Assembly: GCF_049639735.1 (NCBI RefSeq)
Contig: NZ_JBEVVA010000003.1
Location: 744,001-808,000 of the forward strand
Length of the DNA stretch: 64,000 nucleotides
Direction: 5' to 3'
Source: Elusimicrobium simillimum
GTDB taxonomy: Bacteria; Elusimicrobiota; Elusimicrobia; Elusimicrobiales; Elusimicrobiaceae
How positions within the stretch are numbered: the stretch's first letter is position 1; every line of letters begins with the position of its first letter. Position numbers and translations under genes: made by a program. This document shows positions 23,838 through 31,678 of this stretch, piece by piece. A model generated the notes under the pieces. The model was not told the origin of the DNA and ran no database searches. It saw only the letters and a list, made by a program, of their open reading frames with translations.

Positions 23838-23925
23838 TGGTGGCAAGGCTGGGAATCGAACCCAGTCGTCAACACAGTGAATCGGGTTTACAGTCCGATA
23901 CGCATCCAAAGCGTTCTACCTTGCC
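23838..23925 (-). tRNA. tRNA-Tyr(GTA), phage-encoded, with CCA
   Basis: 88 nt. Acceptor GGCAAGG/CCTTGCC, discriminator A and an encoded CCA. Anticodon loop CTGTAAA gives GTA (Tyr). A long variable arm as in bacterial tRNA-Tyr. T arm CTGGG-TTCGATT-CCCAG is perfect. The D arm is slightly irregular (ACGC/GCGT with GG in the loop). The chromosomal tRNA-Thr here does not encode CCA, consistent with a phage origin for this one. Confidence 0.88.
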
Positions 23926-23940
23926 AAATTGTCAAAACTC

Positions 23941-24183
23941 CTATATTCCTAACAGCCTGTCTATCTCTGTTTCTTTAAACCAATACGGCCTACCCCAGCG
24001 TTTGGCCAAATTTTTTAAACTTCCATAGGCCGCTTTCCATTGAATACTCTTAACATCCTCCCCCAGTCTGATAGCAACCTCAAAAGTATTAATAAAGGTA
24101 ACGCCTCTTCTAACTATTATTTTTGACTTCTTCTGATATTCCGCTACTTTTACATCCCAATCACTTTTTAATTCGCTAGTCAT
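23941..24183 (-). CDS. Small DNA-binding protein (excisionase-like)
   Basis: 80 aa, ATG 24183 with GAGGAG upstream. The C-terminal segment AYGSLKNLAKRWGRPYWFKETEIDRLLGI, described here in parts, resembles a MerR/Xis-type helix-turn-helix (LAKRWGRPYW plus a wing). First gene of the leftward operon, facing the repressor, so a Cro-like or excisionase role is plausible. Confidence 0.6.
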   Translation of the reverse strand: MTSELKSDWDVKVAEYQKKSKIIVRRGVTFINTFEVAIRLGEDVKSIQWKAAYGSLKNLAKRWGRPYWFKETEIDRLLGI

Positions 24184-24224
24184 ATTCACTCCTCTTTATA
24201 ATGTTTACTTTGGTCAAATTTGGT

Positions 24225-24285
24225 AAAATAAAAGCCGATAGTCTCTTTTTGGGAGGACGCAGGTTTTAATCTGCTAACTATCGGC
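24225..24285 (-). terminator. Leader terminator/attenuator of the early operon
   Basis: GCCGATAGT (24234-24242) pairs with ACTATCGGC (24277-24285) around a nested GCAG/CTGC hairpin. On the minus strand the stem is followed by TTTTATTTT. It lies between the early promoter and the first early gene, implying that transcription must read through it. Confidence 0.7.
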
Positions 24286-24372
24286 GTGTGTTATATTTGC
24301 TGCTAAACAGGAATAAGCGATATCCCTGTAAACTTGTTGCCCAATTTTTATTCGCTTAATATAACACACACC
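24286..24372 (-). ncRNA. Structured early leader RNA element
   Basis: Minus strand: 5' arm GGTGTGTGTTATATT (24372-24358) pairs over 12 bp with AATATAACACAC (24297-24286). Inside, ACAGG/CCTGT and TAAGCGA/TCGCTTA can pair. The 5' arm is nearly the same as that of the late leader (GGTGTGTGATATTT at 27147-27160). A put/nut-like antitermination signal is inferred. Confidence 0.45.
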
Positions 24373-24444
24373 GCTTTTTGCGGCTTCACCTTATTAAAAT
24401 AGGTTCTTATCTTTTTATAAAGACCCTTATTATAAGGATTTTAT

Positions 24445-24474
24445 AAAGCGTTGATTTCTTTTTGATAACGCTTT
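24445..24474. promoter_or_regulatory. Candidate repressor operator
   Basis: Perfect inverted repeat AAAGCGTT-N14-AACGCTTT, placed at the start point of the leftward early promoter, between divergent repressor and early genes. A second near-palindrome, CCTTATTATAAGG, lies 15 bp to the left. Confidence 0.55.
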
Positions 24475-24491
24475 GATAATGAAAGTATAAC
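24462..24491 (+). promoter_or_regulatory. Repressor promoter (weak)
   Basis: TTGATA (24462-24467), 18-bp spacer, TATAAC (24486-24491), overlapping the leftward promoter and operator, 74 nt before the repressor ATG. Confidence 0.4.
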
Positions 24492-24512
24492 AATAAGATA
24501 TATGTTTGTCAA
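24484..24512 (-). promoter_or_regulatory. Leftward early promoter
   Basis: Minus strand TTGACA (24512-24507), 17-bp spacer, TATACT (24489-24484): close to the sigma70 consensus. It drives the whole early operon through a roughly 290-nt leader. Confidence 0.75.
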
Positions 24513-24565
24513 GGGGTTATTTTTAACGTCTCAACTTTCATGAATTTTTAAAAAAGGAAAGAAGA

Positions 24566-25114
24566 ATGAATATCGGAGATAAAATAAGAAAGGCAAGAAA
24601 TGAACTTAATTTAACACAAAGACAACTTGCCGATTTAGCAAAAATAGCGCAGCCTACATTAGCCAAATGGGAAGCTAACAAAGGTGGCATTTCCAAAAAA
24701 AATATAGAAAAGTTAGCTAAGGCCCTCGGTAAAGACTACAAGTATTTCTACGAAGACAACACATCAGAAAATAAATCAAACGTAAACCCTATAAATGTTA
24801 AAATTGACATCCCGACTTTGGGGATTGTAAAGGATAAGGAAGCTCTTTTTGTTCCATCAACAAGCGTCCCCAAAAAGGAGGATGTTGACGTGAAAAAAGA
24901 GTTCGACATGGAAGTTGGCGACGATAAGTTACCGCCGTATAAAAAAGGTGATTTATTGCATTGTATGGCAGTAAATACCATAAAAGGCTATGAAAACAAG
25001 AAGTTTATTGTTAAAGATGCCGCCGGAAGTTATTTTATTATGAAGCTTGATAAGCCTACCCCCAAGTATGAAATAATTTCTGTAATACTAGGACGTTATA
25101 TTCCTGAAGAATAG
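24566..25114 (+). CDS. cI-type repressor with a degenerate S24-like domain
   Basis: 182 aa. N-terminal XRE helix-turn-helix (residues 1-60: IRKARNELNLTQRQLADLAKI then QPTLAKWEANKGG). A linker (60-110) leads to a C-terminal domain resembling LexA/S24. At the nucleophile position the sequence is VGDDKLPPYKKGDLL rather than the usual GDSM-P, so the Ser is missing. AAAGGAAAG precedes the ATG. It maintains lysogeny by binding operators to its left; self-cleavage seems unlikely. Confidence 0.88.
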   Translation: MNIGDKIRKARNELNLTQRQLADLAKIAQPTLAKWEANKGGISKKNIEKLAKALGKDYKYFYEDNTSENKSNVNPINVKIDIPTLGIVKDKEALFVPSTSVPKKEDVDVKKEFDMEVGDDKLPPYKKGDLLHCMAVNTIKGYENKKFIVKDAAGSYFIMKLDKPTPKYEIISVILGRYIPEE

Positions 25115-25124
25115 AGAGGGTTAC

Positions 25125-25208
25125 ATGACAAAAATAGAAAAAGGAGCGTTGTGGTTTTGTATAGCATATCTTATGACTGTTACAACAATCATACTGCTCA
25201 TTAAATAA
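25125..25208 (+). CDS. 27-aa membrane mini-protein after the repressor
   Basis: Begins MTKIEKGALWFCIAYLMTV and ends with a hydrophobic helix and a Lys. GAGAGGG lies 5 nt before the ATG, 10 nt after the repressor stop, so it is probably expressed in lysogens. One predicted transmembrane span. Function unknown. Confidence 0.55.
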   Translation: MTKIEKGALWFCIAYLMTVTTIILLIK

Positions 25209-25213
25209 AAGTA

Positions 25214-25250
25214 GCAGGTGCCGTTACCATTGGAATAGTCGTACACCTGC
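25214..25250 (+). terminator. Hairpin after the repressor unit
   Basis: GCAGGTG/CACCTGC perfect 7-bp stem with a 23-nt loop and an A/T-rich tail without a clean T run. Followed by TATAAT (25259-25264), a probable -10 for the next gene. Confidence 0.5.
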
Positions 25251-25303
25251 AAATTTATTATAATATAATAATCAAAAACAATTAAAAATTTATGTGGGGG
25301 CAT

Positions 25304-26185
25304 ATGAAAAAAATATCATATCTTTTCTTATTATTCACTATATTAACTTTTTCTTTTCCCGTTAATTCTTTTTCCACAGAAGTAGATTGTGAGGAAAGTG
25401 GTTCATTGATACTCTTATGGGACTGTAACAAAAAAATAAATTTACTTGATAAAAACGTAAACATAGATACTATTTTAAATTTGACCTATGAACATATGAG
25501 AGATGAGGTTTCTTCTGTTCAAAAATCAAAAAAGCTTTCTCAGACTGTGAAAGTAGTTAAGCCCACTAAAACAAATATGGGGTGGAATTATTTAGTATAC
25601 GAGGATATTCAGGTCGCAAAATCATGGCTGGAAGATAACCCTAATTATGAAAAATACAACAAATTAGATTCTCTTGAAGATGCTATCTTTGAGTCTTCAT
25701 ATGATTATGAAAAGGAGAAATTTAAAGTTGCAAACGCCGGGTTTGATTTTGATGAAGTTCTTAACTTGGATAATGAGATAACCAAATTTAGCTCGGGAAC
25801 AGGTTTTGGCGACCCTAATAATAAAAATCTGGTGTATGGGTTAGCTAACATGAAAGTGTTGCAAGTTACAAAGGACGGCCTTTTAATTGGCAGCACAAAA
25901 CTTTTGTCAAACAATACTGCATTTGTTTTTACCGATAAAAAAGATTTTGTAGACAATCAAACCTTTGACACCAAATATGGTTTTGTAAAGTATGATAAAA
26001 ATTATCAATACACCAGTGTTATGGGTTCCACCAAAACAGTTTTAGGATATAAATTTATTCCTTTTGAAAAGTATGAAAAACAATTTTCAAAAATGTTTTT
26101 TTATCCAAAAACCTATTATTCAAATGTTGATAAGGGCAAAATGGCTTTAGATTATATTTATCTTATAGAAAAAGAAGTAAAGTAG
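25304..26185 (+). CDS. Secreted lysogen-expressed protein of unknown function
   Basis: 293 aa from ATG 25304 (GTGGGGG upstream). Sec signal peptide MKKISYLFLLFTILTFSFPVNS. The mature part has two early Cys and is Lys/Asp-rich. No recognised domain. Composition is clearly more A+T-rich than the flanking phage genes, as is the next gene. Its place between repressor and late operon is the usual site for lysogenic-conversion genes. Exclusion or conversion roles are possible. Confidence 0.75.
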   Translation: MKKISYLFLLFTILTFSFPVNSFSTEVDCEESGSLILLWDCNKKINLLDKNVNIDTILNLTYEHMRDEVSSVQKSKKLSQTVKVVKPTKTNMGWNYLVYEDIQVAKSWLEDNPNYEKYNKLDSLEDAIFESSYDYEKEKFKVANAGFDFDEVLNLDNEITKFSSGTGFGDPNNKNLVYGLANMKVLQVTKDGLLIGSTKLLSNNTAFVFTDKKDFVDNQTFDTKYGFVKYDKNYQYTSVMGSTKTVLGYKFIPFEKYEKQFSKMFFYPKTYYSNVDKGKMALDYIYLIEKEVK

Positions 26186-26201
26186 TTTTAATGGTTTGAT
26201 T

Positions 26202-27107
26202 ATGAAAGCAAAAGAGGATTCTAATGTATTGTTTGAAGAGGAGCTAGAAAAGCATGGTATCCCTTTAGATGAGGTAGAATTAAAAATTTTTAGAGAAATA
26301 CTTAAAAATCAAGAACTATTTGATAGGAAGTTTCGTGAGTATGAGCTAAGATTAGAAGAAATATGTAAAAAACACTCCAAAGACCCACACCCTGCATCAC
26401 TGGGAATACAGCATGAGATTTTAAAAATTGCCAAACATATATTTTGTAAAAATTTGGACAACCGTCCTTTTTGTATTCCTCCGTTAGCTCCTGGAAGTGA
26501 AATTTTTATTCCCAATAGAAATACCCCGTGTGAAATTTGTAAAGAAAACAGAGTTATTGATATTTGCCATATTATACCTAGACGTTTAGGAGGGACGGCT
26601 TCATTGGAAAACACATTTTTCTTATGCCCCTCACATCACAGATTGTTTGACAGGGGAATGTTAACCGTTGATGAAATATCTAAATTAAACTGGTTAAACA
26701 AATCTTTTTTTGTTAAACAATATTTTTTGAGAGATGTTTTACCCAAATGTAAAAAATTCGAAGAAAAAATTAAAGGAGAAGTATTTGTTAAACAAACCTC
26801 AGTATTTAGAGGAACTATTTTAAGTTTTGAGTCTTTCATTAAAAATGAAATAATAAATATATTGAAAGATAGGAAAAAGAAAAGAGAAGAAGAAATATTA
26901 AAACATTTTTGCAAGTCATCTGTTTCTATAGCGGAGGCAACACTTCCACTTCTTTATGAGATGGGAGTTTTATACAAAGATTATGATATTTATCAACTTT
27001 CAGTTGATGTTAAATTTTTGGAATATGAAATACTTCCCGGAGAGAGAAAAAAATCAACAAAAGATAGGCGACTTCATATAGAAGATGATTTGTGTAATTT
27101 GAAATAA
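26202..27107 (+). CDS. HNH-domain protein
   Basis: 301 aa from ATG 26202. An HNH motif lies mid-protein: TPCEICKENRVIDICHIIPRR (Cys pair and His), GGTASLENTFFLCPSHHRLFD (Asn, Cys, His-His). The N-terminal 100 residues are helical and acidic; the C-terminal 130 are basic with a possible winged helix. A+T-rich and cotranscribed with the secreted protein (16-nt gap). Could be a DNA or RNA nuclease in phage exclusion; no target can be read. Confidence 0.8.
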   Translation: MKAKEDSNVLFEEELEKHGIPLDEVELKIFREILKNQELFDRKFREYELRLEEICKKHSKDPHPASLGIQHEILKIAKHIFCKNLDNRPFCIPPLAPGSEIFIPNRNTPCEICKENRVIDICHIIPRRLGGTASLENTFFLCPSHHRLFDRGMLTVDEISKLNWLNKSFFVKQYFLRDVLPKCKKFEEKIKGEVFVKQTSVFRGTILSFESFIKNEIINILKDRKKKREEEILKHFCKSSVSIAEATLPLLYEMGVLYKDYDIYQLSVDVKFLEYEILPGERKKSTKDRRLHIEDDLCNLK

Positions 27108-27115
27108 AAAACCAC

Positions 27116-27143
27116 TTGCAATTTTTTTAAAAATCATTATAAT
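27116..27143 (+). promoter_or_regulatory. Late operon promoter
   Basis: TTGCAA (27116-27121), 16-bp spacer, TATAAT (27138-27143). Start point near 27150, right at the leader hairpin. Confidence 0.7.
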
Positions 27144-27149
27144 ATAGGT

Positions 27150-27201
27150 GTGTGATATTTGCTGGAGATTAATTTCTCTTGGAAATGTCACACATTTTTT
27201 T
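27150..27201 (+). terminator. First late-leader terminator
   Basis: GTGTGATATTT pairs with AAATGTCACAC (27183-27193) over 11 bp including one G-T, followed by A and T7. The 5' arm matches the early leader hairpin. Confidence 0.75.
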
Positions 27202-27236
27202 ATGTGTAAATAAGCAGTAAACCAACCTAAACAAAA

Positions 27237-27270
27237 GAGCGATACCTTATACGGTAGGCGCTCTTTTTTT
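27237..27270 (+). terminator. Second late-leader terminator
   Basis: GAGCG-A-TACC ... GGTA-GG-CGCTC followed by T7. Both terminators stand before the first late gene, so late expression needs antitermination or readthrough. Confidence 0.8.
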
Positions 27271-27306
27271 ATTGTCCTAAACGCCTCCCTAAAAACAAAT
27301 CAATCG

Positions 27307-27723
27307 ATGAAAAAAATTACTGATATTTTGTTGGCTATCAAAACATACGCACACCAGATACACCTTAATTTTAAAGATTACGGTGACCACCTGCTTGCTG
27401 ACAAAATGCGTGAAGATATTGACGCTGACATAGACAGACTTAAAGAACTTGTAATGGCTACCATGCCGGAAATATCACACGCAGTAAACACCCTTTCAGG
27501 GGCATTTGCCCTGCTTGAACCTATACCGCTTACCACCAATATTAATGAGATGTTTGACTACCTTTTACAGCTTGAACAAGAAGCTGATCGCCTTATAAAC
27601 CAAGAAATCAAAGTAACAGAACATGAGGGTCTTAAAAACGCCTTAGCTGATGTAGCCGGAAAACGGCTGCGTCATATCTATTTATTAACCAATAGGTTAA
27701 CCAGGGGGCAGCAAAATGGCTAA
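27307..27723 (+). CDS. First late-operon protein, function unknown
   Basis: 138 aa, helical, with AIKTYAHQIHLNFKDYGDH and a Glu-rich middle (LLQLEQEADRLINQE). No clear SD. Overlaps the small-terminase gene by 8 nt. Ferritin-like helical pattern with several His/Glu, but no family assigned. Confidence 0.7.
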   Translation: MKKITDILLAIKTYAHQIHLNFKDYGDHLLADKMREDIDADIDRLKELVMATMPEISHAVNTLSGAFALLEPIPLTTNINEMFDYLLQLEQEADRLINQEIKVTEHEGLKNALADVAGKRLRHIYLLTNRLTRGQQNG

Positions 27724-28171
27724 ACCTAAAAAAGATAAAGCTGAGTCCCGCAAAATAAGCAACAAAAACCTAATCCCTTTTACCACGCTGCCGGAAGATG
27801 AAATGAGGGAACTTGCCAGACGTGGCGGCAGGAAATCACGGGATGTTCACAGGGTTAAAAAAACATTTAAGCAGTTAACACAAATGTTGCTTGACCGTAA
27901 GCCTCCGGCAGAGATTATAGACAGGCTAAAAGAATTTGACCCTAAGCTAGACGAGCAAGAACTAGATTACAGAATGGCTTTATTGCAAACCCAAATGGAG
28001 CAGGCGGCTAAGGGCAACCCCAGGGCCTTTGAGATTATAAGAGACACCGCCGGGGAAAAGCCCATTGAAAAGCAAGAAATCAGCGGTTCTATGAGTAATA
28101 CCAACAAGTTCGATAAAGAAGAACTAAAAAAAGCCATTAAGGAAATAACACCGATTTTAAAGGACTTATAG
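27716..28171 (+). CDS. terS: Terminase small subunit (probable)
   Basis: 151 aa, basic and helical, with MRELARRGGRKSRDVHRVKK resembling small-terminase DNA-binding proteins. C-terminal acidic and basic helices. Position directly before the large terminase supports a DNA-recognition role in packaging. Confidence 0.7.
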   Translation: MAKPKKDKAESRKISNKNLIPFTTLPEDEMRELARRGGRKSRDVHRVKKTFKQLTQMLLDRKPPAEIIDRLKEFDPKLDEQELDYRMALLQTQMEQAAKGNPRAFEIIRDTAGEKPIEKQEISGSMSNTNKFDKEELKKAIKEITPILKDL

Positions 28172-28172
28172 T

Positions 28173-29630
28173 ATGGAGTCCTTGCAGGATAGGTTTGACA
28201 AGCTCTTTGAAAATGAAAGCACCCGTACAGCTTTAGGTTTAGCGTGCCTGGCAGATTTTAAGACATATATTAAAGTCATATTTTTTGCAATTAACAGGAC
28301 ACCCTTTACCTTTAAAGACTTTCATAACACGGTAATAGACAAACTGCAAACCATTGCGGAAAAGCGTGCTAAAAAGCCCAATTTAATGCTTAACCTGCCA
28401 GTAGGCAGCGGCAAATCGCTAATAGTTGAGTTATTTATTACCTGGTGTTTTGCCCGTAGTGTTAACAGCAAGTTTTGTTATATATCCCACTCGGCTGACC
28501 TTATATCCAAACTTTCAAGGGAAACCAAAGAGATAGTTGAAAGCGCAGAATGGCGCAGTCTTTTTGGTCATGAGATAAAGAAAGATGAAAAAAGCAAAAC
28601 GCAGTATTCTTTTGACGGTGGTGGCAGCAGGTCAGGCTTGTCCGCCAGTTCTATGGGTGGGGCTATTACTGGTATTGACGCTGGCAACCCTAACGTGGAT
28701 GAAGATGAATTTGGCGGCGCACTTATTATCGACGACCCTTTGGACGTTGGAGACGCTAACTCTGAGGTAGTAAAAGAAGAGGTTATCAGGATATACACTG
28801 ACAAACTCAAAACCAGGTTAAGGGCTAATAACACCCCCATAATCATAATAGCGCAAAGAATAGCGGTTGATGATTTACCCGCTTATATCTTAAAGAACGA
28901 AAAAAAAGATTATGACGTAGTTACTATCAAGGCCCACATAAACGGTAAAAGCTACTGGCCGGAGAAAATAAGCACTGAAAAGCTGGTAAAAATGAGTGTA
29001 GAAAACCCTACTCTTTACAATTCCCAATACCAGCAAAACCCTATAACCAAGGGCGGCAACATAATCAAGAGAAGAATGCTTGAGCGTGGCCCATTACCAG
29101 CAGAGTTTGACTATGGCTTTGTTACAGCGGATACATCTTATAAAGAAAAGCAGCAAAATGACCCCAATACATTTATTTCATGGGGCGTAAGAAACGGTCA
29201 GGCGTATATCAGAGCAATTTGGAAGCAGTTAGTAACTAGTGACATGGTAGAGCAGTACGCAGTGCCTTTTATCGAAAGGGCAAATTTTTACGGTTTCAGG
29301 GGTGCTTACATTGAAGACAAAGGGCATGGTATTTATTTAAACCAGAAGTTACCCAAACTAGGCGTACCAATGCCCGGGCCTGAAGAAATAGCGGAATTTT
29401 TTAAAGACAGGCGCACAGATAAAGTGCAAAGGCTTAACGCAGTAATGCCTTTTCTGGCTTACAACAAAGTAATTATCAACGAAGAAATAGACGAAGAGTT
29501 GGTAAATGAATGTATAAGTGAAGCCTTAAACTTCCCTAAAGGGAAACATGATGATTTTGTAGATGCGTTTATAGACGGTTGCAAGATAGTACATATGAAC
29601 AAACCCTCTATCTTAGACAACATAGGTTAA
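28173..29630 (+). CDS. terL: Terminase large subunit
   Basis: 485 aa. ATPase domain: Walker A LPVGSGKSLIVE (about residues 74-85), Walker B ALIIDDPLD (about 183-191), coupling region SQYQQNP. C-terminal RNase H-like nuclease: FVTADTSYKEK (first Asp), IEDKGHG and HDDFVDAFIDG (last Asp). Translocates and cuts phage DNA. Confidence 0.95.
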   Translation: MESLQDRFDKLFENESTRTALGLACLADFKTYIKVIFFAINRTPFTFKDFHNTVIDKLQTIAEKRAKKPNLMLNLPVGSGKSLIVELFITWCFARSVNSKFCYISHSADLISKLSRETKEIVESAEWRSLFGHEIKKDEKSKTQYSFDGGGSRSGLSASSMGGAITGIDAGNPNVDEDEFGGALIIDDPLDVGDANSEVVKEEVIRIYTDKLKTRLRANNTPIIIIAQRIAVDDLPAYILKNEKKDYDVVTIKAHINGKSYWPEKISTEKLVKMSVENPTLYNSQYQQNPITKGGNIIKRRMLERGPLPAEFDYGFVTADTSYKEKQQNDPNTFISWGVRNGQAYIRAIWKQLVTSDMVEQYAVPFIERANFYGFRGAYIEDKGHGIYLNQKLPKLGVPMPGPEEIAEFFKDRRTDKVQRLNAVMPFLAYNKVIINEEIDEELVNECISEALNFPKGKHDDFVDAFIDGCKIVHMNKPSILDNIG

Positions 29631-29635
29631 AAATA

Positions 29636-31660
29636 ATGACAAAAGAAGCCGCGCAGCAACCAATAAATTTAGACACAGCATTAGAGGTTAAAAACTCTCT
29701 TTCTGATGTAATTAATGGCCTTGTTACCGGTGGTGGGTACGGGATGGGCACCGCTTTTGGTTCTACACAGGTATCACAGGTAGATACATTCTTTAAAAAT
29801 AACCGCTGGTATTTTATTTCCAATATGCGGCAGGTTCTTTCTGAGATATATGTAGAGCACGGCATAGTACAAACCTTGGTTGATACGCCTGTAGATGACG
29901 CTTTTAGGGGCGGCATAGACGCTAAAACTGAACAACTTGATGAAGACCAAATAGACGAGCTTAAAACATTTCTTGAAAGAAACAAAATACTTTTAACCTT
30001 TGCCCAGGGGCTTAAATGGGCACGCTTATTTGGCGGCGGCGGTTTAATTATAATAACAGACCAAAAGCCAGATACTGAGTTAGATATCTCAAAAATAAAA
30101 AAAGGCGGCAGATTAGCTTTTAAAGCTGTTGATTTGTGGGAACTTTACTATGGCACTAGCAACATCGACAGTGATTTTCCCGGGGAAACTCTTAGAGAAC
30201 CTGATTTTTATAATTATTACGGGCACAAGATTCACAAGTCCAGAGTTATAAGAATGGAGGGTAAAGTAGCCCCCAGTTTAGTAAGGCCAAGGTTAAGAGG
30301 CTGGGGGTTCTCAGTATTAGAATCCGTTGTACGTTCTTATAACCAGTATCTTAAATCAGTTAACTTAACTTTTGAAGTATTAGACGAGTTTAAAGTAGAT
30401 ATTTACGGTATACAAGGCCTTAACGCCGCAATCGCCACAGCAAAAGGTTCTAACGCTATTGTTAAGCGTATTCAAATGAGCAATATGCTTAAGAATTACC
30501 AGAATGCCCTTATCAAGGATACTACAGATACTTTTGAAAGCAAACACTTAACATTCTCGGGCATTGCGGAAATATTAAGGGAAATCAGAATGCAAATAGC
30601 CTCTGATTTAAAAATGCCGCTCACTAAGTTATTTGGTATCTCCGCCACCGGATTTAACAGTGGTGAAGATGATATTGAAAACTACAACGCTATGATTGAG
30701 AGCGAAATACGCTCTAAATGTAAGTATGACCTGTTAACAATACTAGAAATTTGCTGCCAGCATTTATTTGGCTTTATACCTGATGACCTTAAGATTGAAT
30801 TTAAACCATTGCGTATACTTTCAGCACAACAACAGGAAGAAGTAAAGAACCAGCAGTTTCAAAGAGTATCTGCCGCAGTACAGTCCGGCATTATGACCCC
30901 TAAAGAAGCTAAACAAGCCATTAACAGAGAAAACCTGTTACCTATCAAAATACAAGAAGAAGATGACCTTGTTGAAATACCTGAAGCAAACGCAGAAGAA
31001 CTGTCTAAAAACGTGCCCGGTATCACTTTAACAAAGCCGAGATACAACAATGAGAAGAAATCTCTATGGGAAAAGCTTAAAGAAAGGGTAAACGCATTTA
31101 AAGAAGATGAACACCCCAGAGACGGTGACGGCAAGTTTACCAGTGGTGGTAGCACAGGTAAAACTACTAAGAGTTTAACCTCTAAGAAGTCAAAAGTAAA
31201 AGAAGCTTTAAAGAAAATAGCGTCAGGCAGCCCCGAGGAGATTGTTAAAGACCTTAGGGACGACCTTGAACAGTACGGCGGGTCTAATGATGTCGCCCTT
31301 AAATGGGGTGAGAATGACGCAGACAACAAAGGCTATGGCCTTAAGCATATAGCTGAAAAGCACGGGCAGGAAGTTGTGTCCAAAGTTATAGAAGTGCTTG
31401 TAGATGGCGATGTAAGCAAATTTGTAAGAGCCAAAAAGACAGTACACCTAGAGAAGAACGGCTACGAGGCAATACTTTCCTTAGATGAACACGGCCAAAA
31501 GAAAACTTGGCTGTTAACAGGCTACAGAATAGAACGCAATAAAAAAACACCAGTTGAGAATGGGGAGGTTAGTGCTCACTCCATTTCTACACAACTTGCG
31601 CCTATGTTTAGTCGTCGCAAATTGGTTGCTGGTGTTATTAATAGTATAGCAAAATTTTGA
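29636..31660 (+). CDS. Portal protein with C-terminal nuclease-like domain
   Basis: 674 aa from ATG 29636. Residues 1-450 are a DUF1073-type portal (EHGIVQTLVDTPVDDAFRGG, LKWARLFGGGGLIII, GFNSGEDDIENYNAMIE). An acidic linker follows, then EHPRDGDGKFTSGG (about 490), a motif typical before appended toxin-like modules. The last about 135 residues (GYGLKHIAEKHGQEV, VHLEKNGYEAILSLDE, KTWLLTGYRI) look like phage-Barnase-EndoU-ColicinE5/D-RelE-like nucleases (PBECR). Unusually long for a portal; the tail domain would be delivered with the capsid. Confidence 0.85.
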   Translation: MTKEAAQQPINLDTALEVKNSLSDVINGLVTGGGYGMGTAFGSTQVSQVDTFFKNNRWYFISNMRQVLSEIYVEHGIVQTLVDTPVDDAFRGGIDAKTEQLDEDQIDELKTFLERNKILLTFAQGLKWARLFGGGGLIIITDQKPDTELDISKIKKGGRLAFKAVDLWELYYGTSNIDSDFPGETLREPDFYNYYGHKIHKSRVIRMEGKVAPSLVRPRLRGWGFSVLESVVRSYNQYLKSVNLTFEVLDEFKVDIYGIQGLNAAIATAKGSNAIVKRIQMSNMLKNYQNALIKDTTDTFESKHLTFSGIAEILREIRMQIASDLKMPLTKLFGISATGFNSGEDDIENYNAMIESEIRSKCKYDLLTILEICCQHLFGFIPDDLKIEFKPLRILSAQQQEEVKNQQFQRVSAAVQSGIMTPKEAKQAINRENLLPIKIQEEDDLVEIPEANAEELSKNVPGITLTKPRYNNEKKSLWEKLKERVNAFKEDEHPRDGDGKFTSGGSTGKTTKSLTSKKSKVKEALKKIASGSPEEIVKDLRDDLEQYGGSNDVALKWGENDADNKGYGLKHIAEKHGQEVVSKVIEVLVDGDVSKFVRAKKTVHLEKNGYEAILSLDEHGQKKTWLLTGYRIERNKKTPVENGEVSAHSISTQLAPMFSRRKLVAGVINSIAKF

Positions 31661-31678
31661 CGATTTTCAAGGGGCGAA

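Noticed and set aside
23640..23909. 89-codon minus-strand ORF
   Set aside because: It runs through tRNA-Tyr and the inverted repeats, and has no ribosome site; low-complexity translation.
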